A stretch of DNA of 64,000 nucleotides from Ephemeroptericola cinctiostellae (GCF_003339525.1 NZ_CP031124.1:1488001-1552000), one strand, 5' to 3'. Numbered from the stretch's first letter, positions 8,684-17,552 are shown. Numbers and translations are program-made. The notes: a model not told the origin generated them from the letters alone.

Positions 8684-10579
8684 ATGTCCAATTCGTCATT
8701 TGTTTTATTGCGCCAGCGTAAATTTCTCCCTTTTTTTGTGACCCAATTGTCAGGTGCTTTTAATGACACTTTATTCAAGTCGGCATTGACCTTGTTGGTC
8801 ACATTTTATGCTGCGCAATATGGTGGCTTATCGAGTGCAATGGCGAGTAATTTAATTGCAGGTGTGTTTATTTTGCCTTTTGTGTTGTTATCGGCGACGG
8901 CTGGACAGCTGGCCGATAAATTTGATAAAGCGCTGTTGATGCGCAGCATTAAAATGTTTGAAATCGTTATTTTAAGCCTTGCTGCTTTTGGTCTGATGCA
9001 AAAAGTAGCATGGTTGTTGTACCTGTGTGTGTTTTTGTTGGGTGTGCATTCGGCGGTGTTTGGCCCTGCAAAATATGCTTATTTACCCCAGCATTTGTCG
9101 AGTAAAGAGGTGGTGGGTGGCAATGGTTTGGTCGAAATGGCAACGTTCATATCGATTTTGCTTGGTTCTTTGGTGGCAGGGGAGTTGGTGCATCATGGTG
9201 AGCAGGGCGTGATCGTGGTGGCGCTCCTGTGTTTGGTGGTGGCGGTTGTGGGGTATGCGGCCAGCCGATTTATTCCCAGCACACCAGCATTGCAAAGTTT
9301 AAAAATGAATTGGAACCCATTGTCGGAAACAGCACGCAACTTGAGGCTGGCGCGTGAGGACATGGCGGTGTTCTATGCGATGATTGGTATTTCGTGGTTG
9401 TGGTTTTTTGGAGCGATTTTTTTAACGCACTTTGCACCTTTGGCGAAGGAAATGTTGCATGCTGATGAGCGTGTGGTGACGTTGATGTTGGCGACTTTTT
9501 CAATTGGAATTGGTGTGGGCTCTGTGCTGTGTGAGAAACTGTCTCGTCAGCAATTGGAGATTGGTTTGGTGCCGTTTGGTGCGATGGGCATGAGTGTTTT
9601 TGGCATTGATTTGTATTTTGCCATTGATGGTTTTGTCCGTTCAGGGGTGGACAGTGGGGCATTGATGGGGCTGGGTGAGTTTTTGCGGCATGGTGGCAGC
9701 ACGCGTTTGTTGTTGGATTTGTTTTTGTTATCATTGTTTTCAGGGCTTTACAGTGTGCCGTTGTATGCGATGATTCAAACATTTGCGCGGCCAACTCACC
9801 GCGCGCGCATTGTCGCAGCGAACAACATCATCAATGCCTTGTTTATGATTGTGGCGAGTGTGATGGCGCTTGTGTTGACACAGTTGGGTTCGAACGTGGC
9901 GCAAATCATCGGCATCACTGCATTGTTGAATGTTTTGGTGGCGGTGTATATTTTCCGTCTTGTGCCCGCGTTTTTGTTGCGTTTTTTGGCATGGGTGCTG
10001 ACACATTTGTTGTACCGCGTGACGTTTGTCAATCGGCAATTGATTCCTGCCAGTGGCGCAGCAATCATGGTGGCGAACCATGTGTCATTTGTGGATGCTT
10101 TGTTTTTGATGGCGGCCAGCCCGCGCCCAATTCGTTTTGTGATGGACTCACAGATTTTCAAAATACCAGTGTTGTCTTGGTTGTTTAAAAAACTGGATGC
10201 GATTCCGATTGCGAGTGCAAAAGACGATGCTTTTTTATTGGAAGCCGCTTTTTTACAAGTGGCGCATGAGTTGGAGGATGGGCAGTTGGTGTGCATTTTC
10301 CCTGAGGGGCGGTTGACGACCGATGGTGAAATGGGGACATTCCGTGCGGGCATCAGTAAAATTTTGTCTTTACACGCGGCGCCTGTTATCCCATGCGCAT
10401 TGCAGGGGTTGTGGGGGTCTTTCTTTTCAAGAAAATATGGTGCAGCCATGAGCCGTCCTTTTGCCCGTGGGCTGTTCTCAAAGGTACAGGTGGTGGTGGG
10501 CGCACCCATAGCGCCAGAGCGAGCCACACCCGAGCGCTTAGAAGCAGCCGTGGCGGCACTGCGCGCTGGCATTCAGTGA
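8684..10579 (+). CDS. Fused LplT-like MFS transporter and PlsC acyltransferase
   Basis: A 631-residue inner-membrane protein with two parts. Residues ~1-415 form a 12-helix major-facilitator domain resembling LplT lysophospholipid flippases (FFVTQLSGAFNDTLFKSAL near the start, then FGPAKYAYLPQHL). Residues ~440-630 form a PlsC-type glycerolipid acyltransferase with NHVSFVDALF, the H-x4-D catalytic motif, and FPEGRLTTDG, the substrate-binding motif. The fusion implies flipping of lysophospholipid into the cell followed by re-acylation, analogous to E. coli LplT plus Aas. Aas's AMP-binding domain is absent here, so acyl-CoA or acyl-ACP should be the donor. The ATG at 8684 gives the usual family N-terminus; an ATG six bases upstream is possible. 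Confidence 0.9.
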   Translation: MSNSSFVLLRQRKFLPFFVTQLSGAFNDTLFKSALTLLVTFYAAQYGGLSSAMASNLIAGVFILPFVLLSATAGQLADKFDKALLMRSIKMFEIVILSLAAFGLMQKVAWLLYLCVFLLGVHSAVFGPAKYAYLPQHLSSKEVVGGNGLVEMATFISILLGSLVAGELVHHGEQGVIVVALLCLVVAVVGYAASRFIPSTPALQSLKMNWNPLSETARNLRLAREDMAVFYAMIGISWLWFFGAIFLTHFAPLAKEMLHADERVVTLMLATFSIGIGVGSVLCEKLSRQQLEIGLVPFGAMGMSVFGIDLYFAIDGFVRSGVDSGALMGLGEFLRHGGSTRLLLDLFLLSLFSGLYSVPLYAMIQTFARPTHRARIVAANNIINALFMIVASVMALVLTQLGSNVAQIIGITALLNVLVAVYIFRLVPAFLLRFLAWVLTHLLYRVTFVNRQLIPASGAAIMVANHVSFVDALFLMAASPRPIRFVMDSQIFKIPVLSWLFKKLDAIPIASAKDDAFLLEAAFLQVAHELEDGQLVCIFPEGRLTTDGEMGTFRAGISKILSLHAAPVIPCALQGLWGSFFSRKYGAAMSRPFARGLFSKVQVVVGAPIAPERATPERLEAAVAALRAGIQ

Positions 10580-10586
10580 GAATGAG

Positions 10587-11192
10587 ATGAAAATCAGATA
10601 CACCATTGGCTACAACGCCCGTGATGCAAAATTGGTCTCGATTTTATACAATGAATCGTTTGGTCAAAAGTTCAGATTGGCGATTCGTAATCACGAAAAA
10701 CGCCGTGAAGTGGTGCACCGTTTGTTAAACCCGCGGTTTTGTATTGCGGCTTATTCAGGAGAGCATTTACTTGGCGTGGCGGGGTTTCAAAATGCGTATG
10801 GCACATTGGTCGAAAAGGCAACATTTCGGGTACTGTATCAAGTACTGGGATTTTGGAGCGGGTTGTGGGCCACTTTTATCTTGCTGTTTTATAACCGTTA
10901 TACCCAATACGATGAGTTGTTATTGGATGGCATTGCCAATGACCCCCAATGTCGTGGGCAAGGGGTGGGGCGTGGTTTGTTGCAAGAGGTGTTGAGGTAT
11001 GCGCGGGATAATAATTATGAACGTGTGCTGGTGGATGTGCCCGACATGACGGAAAAAGCCAAGGGGCTGTACCTTAAACATAACTTTGTCATTGAGCCTG
11101 AGCGTGGATTTGTTGTTTGGTTTAAAAAGCAATTTCGTTACCTCAAAAGTACCCGTTTGGTGTTTGATCTAAAAAAATGGCATAAACGTTGA
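10587..11192 (+). CDS. GNAT-family N-acetyltransferase
   Basis: A 201-residue acetyltransferase. The acetyl-CoA pyrophosphate loop is RGQGVGRG at residues 123-130, preceded by the strand ELLLDGIANDP and followed by the helix LLQEVLRYARDNN. The late strand-helix VLVDVPDMTEKAKGLYLKHNF is the usual GNAT motif B region. An aromatic hydrophobic segment (GFWSGLWATFILLFYN, about 88-103) is unusual and may contact membrane or a hydrophobic partner. It starts 7 nt after the MFS-PlsC stop and is surely co-transcribed with it. The substrate is unknown. Confidence 0.85.
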   Translation: MKIRYTIGYNARDAKLVSILYNESFGQKFRLAIRNHEKRREVVHRLLNPRFCIAAYSGEHLLGVAGFQNAYGTLVEKATFRVLYQVLGFWSGLWATFILLFYNRYTQYDELLLDGIANDPQCRGQGVGRGLLQEVLRYARDNNYERVLVDVPDMTEKAKGLYLKHNFVIEPERGFVVWFKKQFRYLKSTRLVFDLKKWHKR

Positions 11193-11219
11193 AAATAATT
11201 AATTGCTTTAAGGAGTGGT

Positions 11220-11834
11220 ATGTCACAGTTGGTGTTGGCTTCAAACAATGCAGGTAAATTATCTGAATTCAGTCGCTTGTTAAAGCCATTGGATCTGCAT
11301 GTGGTGTCGCAAAGCTCATTCAATTTGCCCGAATGTGACGAACCCTTTTTCACCTTTGTGGAAAATGCTTTACACAAAGCCCGTCATGCGGCGCGCGAAA
11401 CAGGATTGCCTGCATTAGCAGATGATTCGGGGGTGTGTGTGCCCGCATTGGGTGGTGAACCAGGGGTGTTTTCGGCACGGTACGCTGGTCATGAGGGCGA
11501 TCTGAACGTCCCTAAAGACACCCGAAACAACCTTAAGTTGGTGGCTGCACTGGCAGATCAAACCGACAAGCGGGCGTATTATTATTGCGTGCTGGTGTGT
11601 GTACGGCATGCGGATGATCCTCAACCCATTATTGTGGATGGACAATGGTGGGGAGAAATCATAGGGCAACCACATGGCGAAGGTGGATTTGGGTATGACC
11701 CTTACTTTTACTTACCTGAATTGGGCAAGACTGCTGCACAACTGGATGCCGTTGAGAAAAATAACATCAGTCACCGTGGGCAGGCTGTTCAGGCCTTGAT
11801 TGAGAAACTGAAACACGAAGTGTTTGGTAAATAA
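11220..11834 (+). CDS. rdgB: RdgB/HAM1 non-canonical purine NTP pyrophosphatase
   Basis: A 204-residue Maf/HAM1-superfamily house-cleaning enzyme. It hydrolyses dITP, ITP and XTP to monophosphates and pyrophosphate, keeping deaminated purines out of nucleic acid. SNNAGKLSEF near residue 8 is the phosphate-binding start, ADDSGVCVPAL near 67 carries the catalytic acidic pair, and GFGYDPYFYLPELGKTAAQL and HRGQAV close the family pattern. Length is normal. AAGGAG at 11210-11215 sets the start. It follows the GNAT gene by 27 bp and may share its transcript. Confidence 0.95.
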   Translation: MSQLVLASNNAGKLSEFSRLLKPLDLHVVSQSSFNLPECDEPFFTFVENALHKARHAARETGLPALADDSGVCVPALGGEPGVFSARYAGHEGDLNVPKDTRNNLKLVAALADQTDKRAYYYCVLVCVRHADDPQPIIVDGQWWGEIIGQPHGEGGFGYDPYFYLPELGKTAAQLDAVEKNNISHRGQAVQALIEKLKHEVFGK

Positions 11835-11838
11835 TGTT

Positions 11839-11893
11839 ATACTTGTAAGTATTTTTGATACTTTTTTGTATGTTAGCATCAGGTGATGCTAAC
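11839..11893. promoter_or_regulatory. Two palindromes between rdgB and the arginase gene
   Basis: Two perfect inverted repeats lie side by side. ATACTT-GT-AAGTAT at 11839-11852 is followed by a short T-run and may be a weak rdgB terminator. GTTAGCATCA-GG-TGATGCTAAC at 11872-11893 has 10-bp arms with no T-run, which looks more like a regulator-binding site for the arginase gene 200 bp downstream. No known regulator consensus is recognised. Confidence 0.45.
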
Positions 11894-12093
11894 ACTCAAT
11901 TCATGGGGTGCGGTGATTGCATTCACTGGATATTGAATTTGTATTTCAGTCTTTTTTGTTTAAAGTGTGTCGTGGCTTTGAAACCAGTAAAACCTCACTC
12001 TCACTGCTTGCTTCTCAAACAAAAGATCTCATTTTTACTCGGAAAAAGCCTTTACTTTTTCCATCCATCATACACAAAGAAAGGGCGGTGCTC

Positions 12094-13014
12094 ATGAGTA
12101 CAACCATTGAATTGATTGGCGTACCCACAGACATTGGAGCGGGTGCTCGCGGCGCATCCATGGGACCTGAAGCCTTGCGCGTGGCGGGTTTGATTGAAAT
12201 GCTTAAAAATCACGGTTTGATCGTGATTGACAGTGGCAATTTGGCGGGGCCAACCAACCCATGGTTGCCCCCCGTCAATGGCTATCGCCACCTTGCGGAG
12301 GTCACCGAATGGAACGAGGCTTTGCATGAGGCGAGTTATGCCGCTTTGCAAAAAGGTCATTTGCCGATTATTTTAGGGGGTGATCATTGCCTCGGCATCG
12401 GTTCAATCAGTGCCGTTGCCCGCCATTGTCGCGCGACGGGAAAAGACTTGCGCGTGATTTGGTTGGATGCCCATGCGGATTTTAACACCAGTGAATTGAC
12501 CCCCACAGGTAACATTCATGGCATGCCTGTTGCCATATTGTGTGGTCATGGACCTGAGCAATTGATTCAAATTGGTGGGGTTGTTCCTGCAATTGATTCG
12601 GATGTGGTGCATCAAATCGGCATTCGCAGCGTTGATGAGGGTGAAAAACGTTTTGTTCATCAACAAGGCTTGGAAGTGTTTGATATGCGTTACATCGACG
12701 AGCATGGCATGCGTGAAACCATGGCGCGCGCTTTGGATGGCATGACCGACAACACTCATTTGCACGTCAGTTTTGATGTTGATTTCCTAGACCCCGCAAT
12801 TGCACCGGGTGTGGCGACAACAGTGCCTGGTGGGCCGACTTATCGAGAGGCTCAATTGTGCATGGAAATGATCGCGGATACGGGGCGTTTGGCTTCGCTC
12901 GACATCATGGAGGTTAATCCTGCATGCGATGTGAAAAATCAAACTGCATTGCTCGCAGTGGACTTGGTTGACAGTTTGTTTGGCAAATCAACTTTGATGC
13001 GGGATGCGAAATAA
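12094..13014 (+). CDS. rocF: Arginase
   Basis: A 306-residue ureohydrolase that converts arginine to ornithine and urea. The binuclear manganese ligands are all present: GGDHCLG (His98), DAHADFN (Asp125, His127, Asp129) and SFDVDFLDP (Asp228, Asp230). The N-terminal PTDIGAGARGASMGPEALR and the late IMEVNPACD are arginase rather than agmatinase features. I place the start at ATG 12094, where the family N-terminus (IELIGVPTD) begins; the open frame extends 59 codons upstream without similarity. No ornithine transporter or urease gene is nearby, so it stands alone after rdgB. Confidence 0.94.
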   Translation: MSTTIELIGVPTDIGAGARGASMGPEALRVAGLIEMLKNHGLIVIDSGNLAGPTNPWLPPVNGYRHLAEVTEWNEALHEASYAALQKGHLPIILGGDHCLGIGSISAVARHCRATGKDLRVIWLDAHADFNTSELTPTGNIHGMPVAILCGHGPEQLIQIGGVVPAIDSDVVHQIGIRSVDEGEKRFVHQQGLEVFDMRYIDEHGMRETMARALDGMTDNTHLHVSFDVDFLDPAIAPGVATTVPGGPTYREAQLCMEMIADTGRLASLDIMEVNPACDVKNQTALLAVDLVDSLFGKSTLMRDAK

Positions 13015-13104
13015 GGTGAAAACCATGTGAAACGTGTTGCTTGCTTTGTTTTTGAGGTCAGAGCGCACGTTTCATTATACAAATTCAGAGTTGAAAGTAT
13101 GAAT

Positions 13105-13135
13105 GGGTGGACATAAATAATGTTCGCCCTTTTTT
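13105..13135 (+). terminator. Terminator of the arginase gene
   Basis: A 9-bp stem (GGGTGGACA with TGTTCGCCC, two wobble pairs) around a TAAATAA loop, followed by six T residues. It lies between the converging arginase and AraC-type genes. Confidence 0.8.
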
Positions 13136-13146
13136 GTGGTGATTTC

Positions 13147-14031
13147 TCATGTTTGTTTTAGTTGCCTAATGTCTCGTAAAGGTGGAGCGCCAAACAGTCG
13201 GCTATACTCTCGACTGAACTGAGACACACTTTCATAACCGACGCTGATTGCAGCACTGCCCGCGTTAAAGTTACGATTGAGCATCAGTTGTCGTGCTTCT
13301 TGAAGACGCAATTGCTTTTGGTATTGCACGGGACTCATGCCTGCGACGGCTCTGAAATGCTGTCGAAATGTTGATGGACTCATATAAGCGTTATCTGCAA
13401 GATCGTCTACCCGTATATCATTTGAGAAATTTAGCTTGAGCCAAGAAATGGCTTGGATAATTTTTTGGCTCGGCGACTCATGAGTGACGAAATGCCGCAA
13501 TTTTGAGCCATGAGCACCAGTCAACAGGCGCATGGCGATTTCTTTTTGAATCAATGGTGCTACATGAGCAAGCAAATCTGGCTCGTCAAGCAGTCTCAGT
13601 AATCGAATAAGTGCATCATTTATCCCGCCATCAAGTGCTTCAATAGACATCGCTTGATAAATATCTATTTTGCTGGGTGGCGGTAAAGCCATTTCAGTGG
13701 CCAGTTGAACAATAAATTGTGCCTTCATTAACAACAACAGGCCGAGATACGGTGTATCTACACTGGCGCGCGTCACATACGAAACCACGGGCAAATCGGC
13801 GGTCGTCAATAAAATCTGCCCAGAGCCATAGTTGAATACTTTATCGCCCAACGTCACCTGTTTACCGCCTTGAATGGTCACTGCTAGACCAAACTCATAA
13901 ATGTACGGCATTGGCTCTGTGGTCATGCTTCTGCGATACAACGATAATTCTGGAATGGCTGTTTGGTAGTCGCCATCATTTTGAGCAATTGACATTACGA
14001 TTTTGGCAAGATCGTTGTCATTTTCCATCAT
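13147..14031 (-). CDS. AraC-family transcriptional regulator
   Basis: A 294-residue regulator. The N-terminal half is of the AraC_N type (LAVTIQGGKQVTLGDKVFNYGSG, split here as LAVTIQGGKQ and NYGSGQILLTTADLPV), a cupin-like sensor. The C-terminal ~100 residues hold two helix-turn-helix units: VDDLADNAYMSPSTFRQHFR, then PVQYQKQLRLQEARQLM and AISVGYESVSQFSREYSRLFG. AAAGGAG lies 6 nt before the ATG at 14031. It is divergent from the alpha/beta hydrolase at 14233 and probably controls it; regulators of this subfamily commonly sit beside the oxidoreductase or hydrolase they regulate. The effector is unknown. Confidence 0.9.
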   Translation of the reverse strand: MMENDNDLAKIVMSIAQNDGDYQTAIPELSLYRRSMTTEPMPYIYEFGLAVTIQGGKQVTLGDKVFNYGSGQILLTTADLPVVSYVTRASVDTPYLGLLLLMKAQFIVQLATEMALPPPSKIDIYQAMSIEALDGGINDALIRLLRLLDEPDLLAHVAPLIQKEIAMRLLTGAHGSKLRHFVTHESPSQKIIQAISWLKLNFSNDIRVDDLADNAYMSPSTFRQHFRAVAGMSPVQYQKQLRLQEARQLMLNRNFNAGSAAISVGYESVSQFSREYSRLFGAPPLRDIRQLKQT

Positions 14032-14232
14032 CTTGTACTCCTTTTAATTATTAGATTTTAGTTTATCACGCGTCCATTCAAGATGATCGCAGTGTTTTTA
14101 CAAATCATTGAATTAGGCAAAATATCCCTCAATTTTGGCAACCGCTTCCAATGACCGATGTGACACAATTCTCTCTAGCAATTTATTGCCAGTAAATAAA
14201 GAACCGATTAATTTCTTAAAAAGGTGAACTTC

Positions 14233-15153
14233 ATGGAAACCGTTAGCATCAAGAATTTTTATTGTGACATCGCCGCAGATATCTATTTCCCTCCAAACTT
14301 TGACGCCCGCAATAAGTATCCAGCCATCATCAGCGCTCATCCTATCGGCAGTTGCAAAGAACAAACCTCTGGTAATGTGTACGGTGCGGGTCTTTCCAAA
14401 GAAGGATTTGTAGTTATAGCCTTCGACGCTGGTTACCAGGGAGCCAGTAGTGGAGAACCCCGCTACATTGAGAACCCAGCGTTGCGGGTTGAAGACTTTC
14501 GTGCCGTTGTTGACTATTTGGTTACTCTGCCTTACGTGGATCAGGAGCGTATTGGCACTCTGGGCATCTGCGGTGGCGGGGGATATGCCATCAACACCTC
14601 CATGACCGAGCGACGCATCAAGGCAGTTGCCTCGGTTACTGCTGTGAACATCGGTCGTTTGATGCGTGAAGTTTTCAGCGGGAATGACCCTCTTGCCATG
14701 CTGGAGGCCATCGCCAAACAACGTACTGCTGAAGCCCTCGGCGCCGAACGTCGTGCAGACGATGTATTACCGCCCAGCCCTGAAGATGCCATACGCCTTG
14801 GATTGACCGAAATCGATGTTTTCGAAGCTACCGAGTACTACCGCACCCCACGGGGACGCCAACCTGATGGAGTTAATCGCTGGTTGTTTTCGCATCATGC
14901 GGCCGCTGTAGGTTGGGACGCATTCCATCTCGCAGAAATTCTTCTTACGCAACCTCTCATGGTGGTCGTGGGCGACAAGGTAGGGGCGTTCGGTGCATAC
15001 AGGGATGGCTATGAAATCGTCGGTAGGGCCGCTTCAAAGAACAAAGAAATAGTGGAGCTGGCGGGTTGGTCACATTACGACTTGTACGACAAACCTGAGC
15101 CAGTTGCATTGGCGCTGGCTAAACTTGTTCCGTTCTTCATGAATAACCTCTGA
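14233..15153 (+). CDS. Alpha/beta hydrolase with cysteine nucleophile
   Basis: A 306-residue alpha/beta-hydrolase-fold protein. The nucleophile elbow reads GICGGGG, with cysteine (about residue 113) where most members have serine; dienelactone hydrolases share this. The acid is probably the Asp in VVVGDKVGAFG (about 248) and the histidine lies in GWSHYDLYD (about 281). The oxyanion region is SAHPIGSCKEQ. No signal peptide. The ATG at 14233 is preferred to a GTG at 14224, which would overlap the ribosome site AAAGG. The divergent AraC-type regulator probably controls it. The substrate is unknown; it belongs with proteins often annotated as hydrolases of the dienelactone or DltD-like kind. Confidence 0.85.
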   Translation: METVSIKNFYCDIAADIYFPPNFDARNKYPAIISAHPIGSCKEQTSGNVYGAGLSKEGFVVIAFDAGYQGASSGEPRYIENPALRVEDFRAVVDYLVTLPYVDQERIGTLGICGGGGYAINTSMTERRIKAVASVTAVNIGRLMREVFSGNDPLAMLEAIAKQRTAEALGAERRADDVLPPSPEDAIRLGLTEIDVFEATEYYRTPRGRQPDGVNRWLFSHHAAAVGWDAFHLAEILLTQPLMVVVGDKVGAFGAYRDGYEIVGRAASKNKEIVELAGWSHYDLYDKPEPVALALAKLVPFFMNNL

Positions 15154-15482
15154 GGTATCCGCCGCAGTAGTTTCAAAACAAAGGGTGCAATAATTATTGC
15201 CCATATATCAATGTTAAATCGTCATAAACATCAAAAGGAGATTGCCATGACATGGTAAGTTTATTGAAGAACATGGCCAGCCTGATATGCTTGGTTTATT
15301 ACAGCAAATTGGAGCAGTACAATCGCCGTGAGAGTGGCGAGTTTTGTCTCAAGCAATAATTACATTAAAGCCATGAAAATCAAAAAGTTTTTGACGTGAA
15401 GTCTGAGTATTTGAACCAAATTGGTGCGATATGAGTCTGTTGGAGGAGGGTGAATGTTTTGTTTTTACCGTACAATGTTTGA
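15154..15482. pseudogene. Intergenic stretch with a possible gene remnant
   Basis: About 330 bp before moaA. A textbook ribosome site (AAAAGGAG at 15234-15241) precedes an ATG at 15247, but that frame stops after three codons. Shifting by one base opens a frame from 15254 reading KFIEEHGQPDMLGLLQQIGA, which looks protein-like before its own stop near 15331. This pattern suggests the 5' end of a gene lost by frameshift and deletion. The parent family is not recognised. The remainder should contain the moaA promoter. Confidence 0.35.
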
Positions 15483-16490
15483 ATGAATTCCAGCCTAATT
15501 TTCTCTCCACCCACTCTTACCGACCGTTTTAATCGAAGCATTGACTATCTGCGTGTTTCTGTGACGGATCGTTGTGATTTGCGTTGTTCATATTGCATTC
15601 CCAAAGGGTTTCGTGGTTTTGAAGTGCCTGAGCATTGGTTGTCGTTTGCAGAAATCACCCGTGTCGTGGGTGCTTTTGCTCGTTTAGGCACACGACGGTT
15701 TCGTTTGACGGGTGGCGAACCCTTACTGCGCAAAGGATTGGTTGATCTGGTGGGGCAGCTCAATGGCATTGATGGTGTGGACGATTTGTCACTGTCAACC
15801 AATGGCACTTTGTTGGCCACACAGGCCTATGACTTGCGTCGCGCGGGTGTGAAGCGTTTGAACATCAGTTTAGATTCATTGCGCGGTGAGTGTGTGCAAC
15901 ACATCACGGGCAGCAACAGTTTAGAAAAAGTGTTGCATGGTTTGCGCATGGCAAAAGGTGCAGGCTTTGAACGCATCAAAATCAACATGGTGTTGATGCA
16001 AGATGTGAATGAATCCGATGTGAGTGACATGGTGGCTTTTTGTATGCAACATGGTTTTATTTTACGTTTGATTGAAATGATGCCAATGGGTGCAACAGGC
16101 CAAAGCATGGGTTTTGTTGATGCACAGCCCATTTTGGCTCGATTAAAAAATCAATTTGATTTGCACGCGGTACATGACGATGGTTTGGGTGGTGGACCCG
16201 CCCGTTATTGGCGCAGTGCGGATGGTGCATTCACAATGGGGGTGATTACCCCCATGTCACAGCATTTTTGTGAAACCTGTAACCGTGTGCGTTTATCGGT
16301 CGATGGCACGCTGTACATGTGTTTGGGACAAGATGAACGGTTTGAGTTGCGACCCATGTTGCGTGCAGGTTGCTCTGATGCTGAGTTGGAAGCAGCCATT
16401 CGAACAGCCATTGAATTGAAACCAGAGAAGCATGATTTTCATGAGCAGCCTGAAAAAATCATTCGTTTCATGTCGATGACGGGGGGGTAG
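15483..16490 (+). CDS. moaA: GTP 3',8-cyclase MoaA
   Basis: A 335-residue radical-SAM enzyme that, with MoaC, turns GTP into cyclic pyranopterin monophosphate, the first step of molybdenum cofactor synthesis. The N-terminal cluster motif is CDLRCSYC (Cys31, Cys35, Cys38). The second 4Fe-4S cluster uses Cys263, Cys266 and Cys280 (HFCETCNRVR, then MCLGQ). TGGEPLLRKG is the SAM-binding motif. The protein ends in the conserved Gly-Gly tail (SMTGG) that enters the active site. The ribosome site is weak. It is separated from the other moa genes by about 3 kb of unrelated genes. Confidence 0.97.
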   Translation: MNSSLIFSPPTLTDRFNRSIDYLRVSVTDRCDLRCSYCIPKGFRGFEVPEHWLSFAEITRVVGAFARLGTRRFRLTGGEPLLRKGLVDLVGQLNGIDGVDDLSLSTNGTLLATQAYDLRRAGVKRLNISLDSLRGECVQHITGSNSLEKVLHGLRMAKGAGFERIKINMVLMQDVNESDVSDMVAFCMQHGFILRLIEMMPMGATGQSMGFVDAQPILARLKNQFDLHAVHDDGLGGGPARYWRSADGAFTMGVITPMSQHFCETCNRVRLSVDGTLYMCLGQDERFELRPMLRAGCSDAELEAAIRTAIELKPEKHDFHEQPEKIIRFMSMTGG

Positions 16491-16701
16491 TTGAGCATAA
16501 AGCCGCTCAAGCGCGCATTCATCCCATCTCATGCGAATTGAGGAATATTGGCGCTCATCATTAGTCAGGTCAATCGCATTCTTTCCGATCTTGAATCTCC
16601 CCGTTGGCATCACAAGTCAATAATAAGAGGGCGCTATGGTGAGCAACGCGTCATTGTACGAATGAAAAAAGGGACGATGGCGCAAAAACCATCAATTACC
16701 C

Positions 16702-17025
16702 TTACGCACTGTATGCATCCAGATTGTCAAATAGAAACATTTGAACATCATCATCGTTTGGAGCCAAAACCCTGCGATCCGCAGCACAGGCGCGTCCGCA
16801 TTCAGATGCAAAGGCCTCTTTAATGGCATCTAGAGAGTCAAAATGCAACGTTCCAATAAGGTATGGGTCTGTAGCACCTGCTAAAGCAACAATCGCCCCC
16901 TTACTGACTTCATATCTTTTAAGACCAGGTAATTGTTTGGCCATTGGAATGTGAATATTGAAATAGTGTTCATCAAATTTAGCGGGGTTTTTTGGGGTTT
17001 TATAAATAACAACCATGCGCGCCAT
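16702..17025 (-). CDS. EthD-family protein
   Basis: A 107-residue dimeric alpha+beta-barrel protein of the EthD family. MVVIYKTPKNPAKFDEHYF at the start, HIPMAKQLPGLKRYEVSKG in the middle and FDSLDAIKEAFAS later are the family landmarks. The C-terminus (GRACAADRRVLAPNDDDV) departs from the common pattern. The ATG at 17025 is chosen because AAGGAG precedes it; the open frame upstream is proline-rich and lacks similarity. It lies 68 bp after the SRPBCC gene on the same strand and probably shares its HxlR-controlled transcript. EthD proteins accompany degradation of ethers and other compounds, but the reaction is unknown. Confidence 0.85.
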   Translation of the reverse strand: MARMVVIYKTPKNPAKFDEHYFNIHIPMAKQLPGLKRYEVSKGAIVALAGATDPYLIGTLHFDSLDAIKEAFASECGRACAADRRVLAPNDDDVQMFLFDNLDAYSA

Positions 17026-17093
17026 TGGGTGCTCCTTCGAGAGGGTGGGTGAAAGTGGGTTGGGCAAATTCGATTTCAATTTGCCCATTTTTT

Positions 17094-17552
17094 TCAATTC
17101 CAATTGTCAATTTTAACATCGTCAGGTGACGGTTTACCCGTTCCTGTTTCCACGTAAGCACGCAAACTCAGCATAAACACGGCCCATTTCATGCTGCAAT
17201 GCGCCATGTGTTCATTTTGTTCGCGCCAGTTTCGATGACCGAATATTAAAATGGTTTGGCCATCCTGCTCTGATAATTCAAACGTGACATCCGTACCCAC
17301 CCAGTCATCAGGTCCACCCACGCAATGCCAGCGCACACATGCATTTGTAACGCTTTCTTGCACTTGCATGACCATGGTCGCCATAAAATCACCTGTTTTT
17401 TTATAAAAAGAAAAATCAATTTTTTCGCCTACATTTGTATTTCCTTGCACCTCGGTTGTCCACCAATGGGCCAAGCCATTTATCGAAGTTAAGGCTTGAT
17501 AGACTTTTTCAATGGGTTGTTTAATCGCGATGCGGTGAATGATATTTGCCAT
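17094..17552 (-). CDS. SRPBCC / AHSA1-like protein
   Basis: A 152-residue START-like (SRPBCC) protein of the Aha1-C kind, a hydrophobic-pocket fold. The start IIHRIAIKQPIEKVYQALTS and GLAHWWTTEVQGN, the strand VRWHCVGGPDDWVGTDVTFEL and the final amphipathic helix (SMKWAVFMLSLRAYVETG) are typical. The ATG at 17552 follows GGAG; a TTG four codons earlier is less likely. It is divergent from an HxlR regulator across a perfect palindrome, an arrangement common for this family. Ligand and role are unknown. Confidence 0.85.
   Translation of the reverse strand: MANIIHRIAIKQPIEKVYQALTSINGLAHWWTTEVQGNTNVGEKIDFSFYKKTGDFMATMVMQVQESVTNACVRWHCVGGPDDWVGTDVTFELSEQDGQTILIFGHRNWREQNEHMAHCSMKWAVFMLSLRAYVETGTGKPSPDDVKIDNWN

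Noticed and set aside
8409..8741. A 110-codon frame before the MFS-PlsC gene
   Set aside because: It runs into the start of a well-supported gene in another frame and resembles no protein family.
16548..16823. A 91-codon plus-strand frame after moaA
   Set aside because: It overlaps the EthD gene on the other strand, and its sequence looks random.
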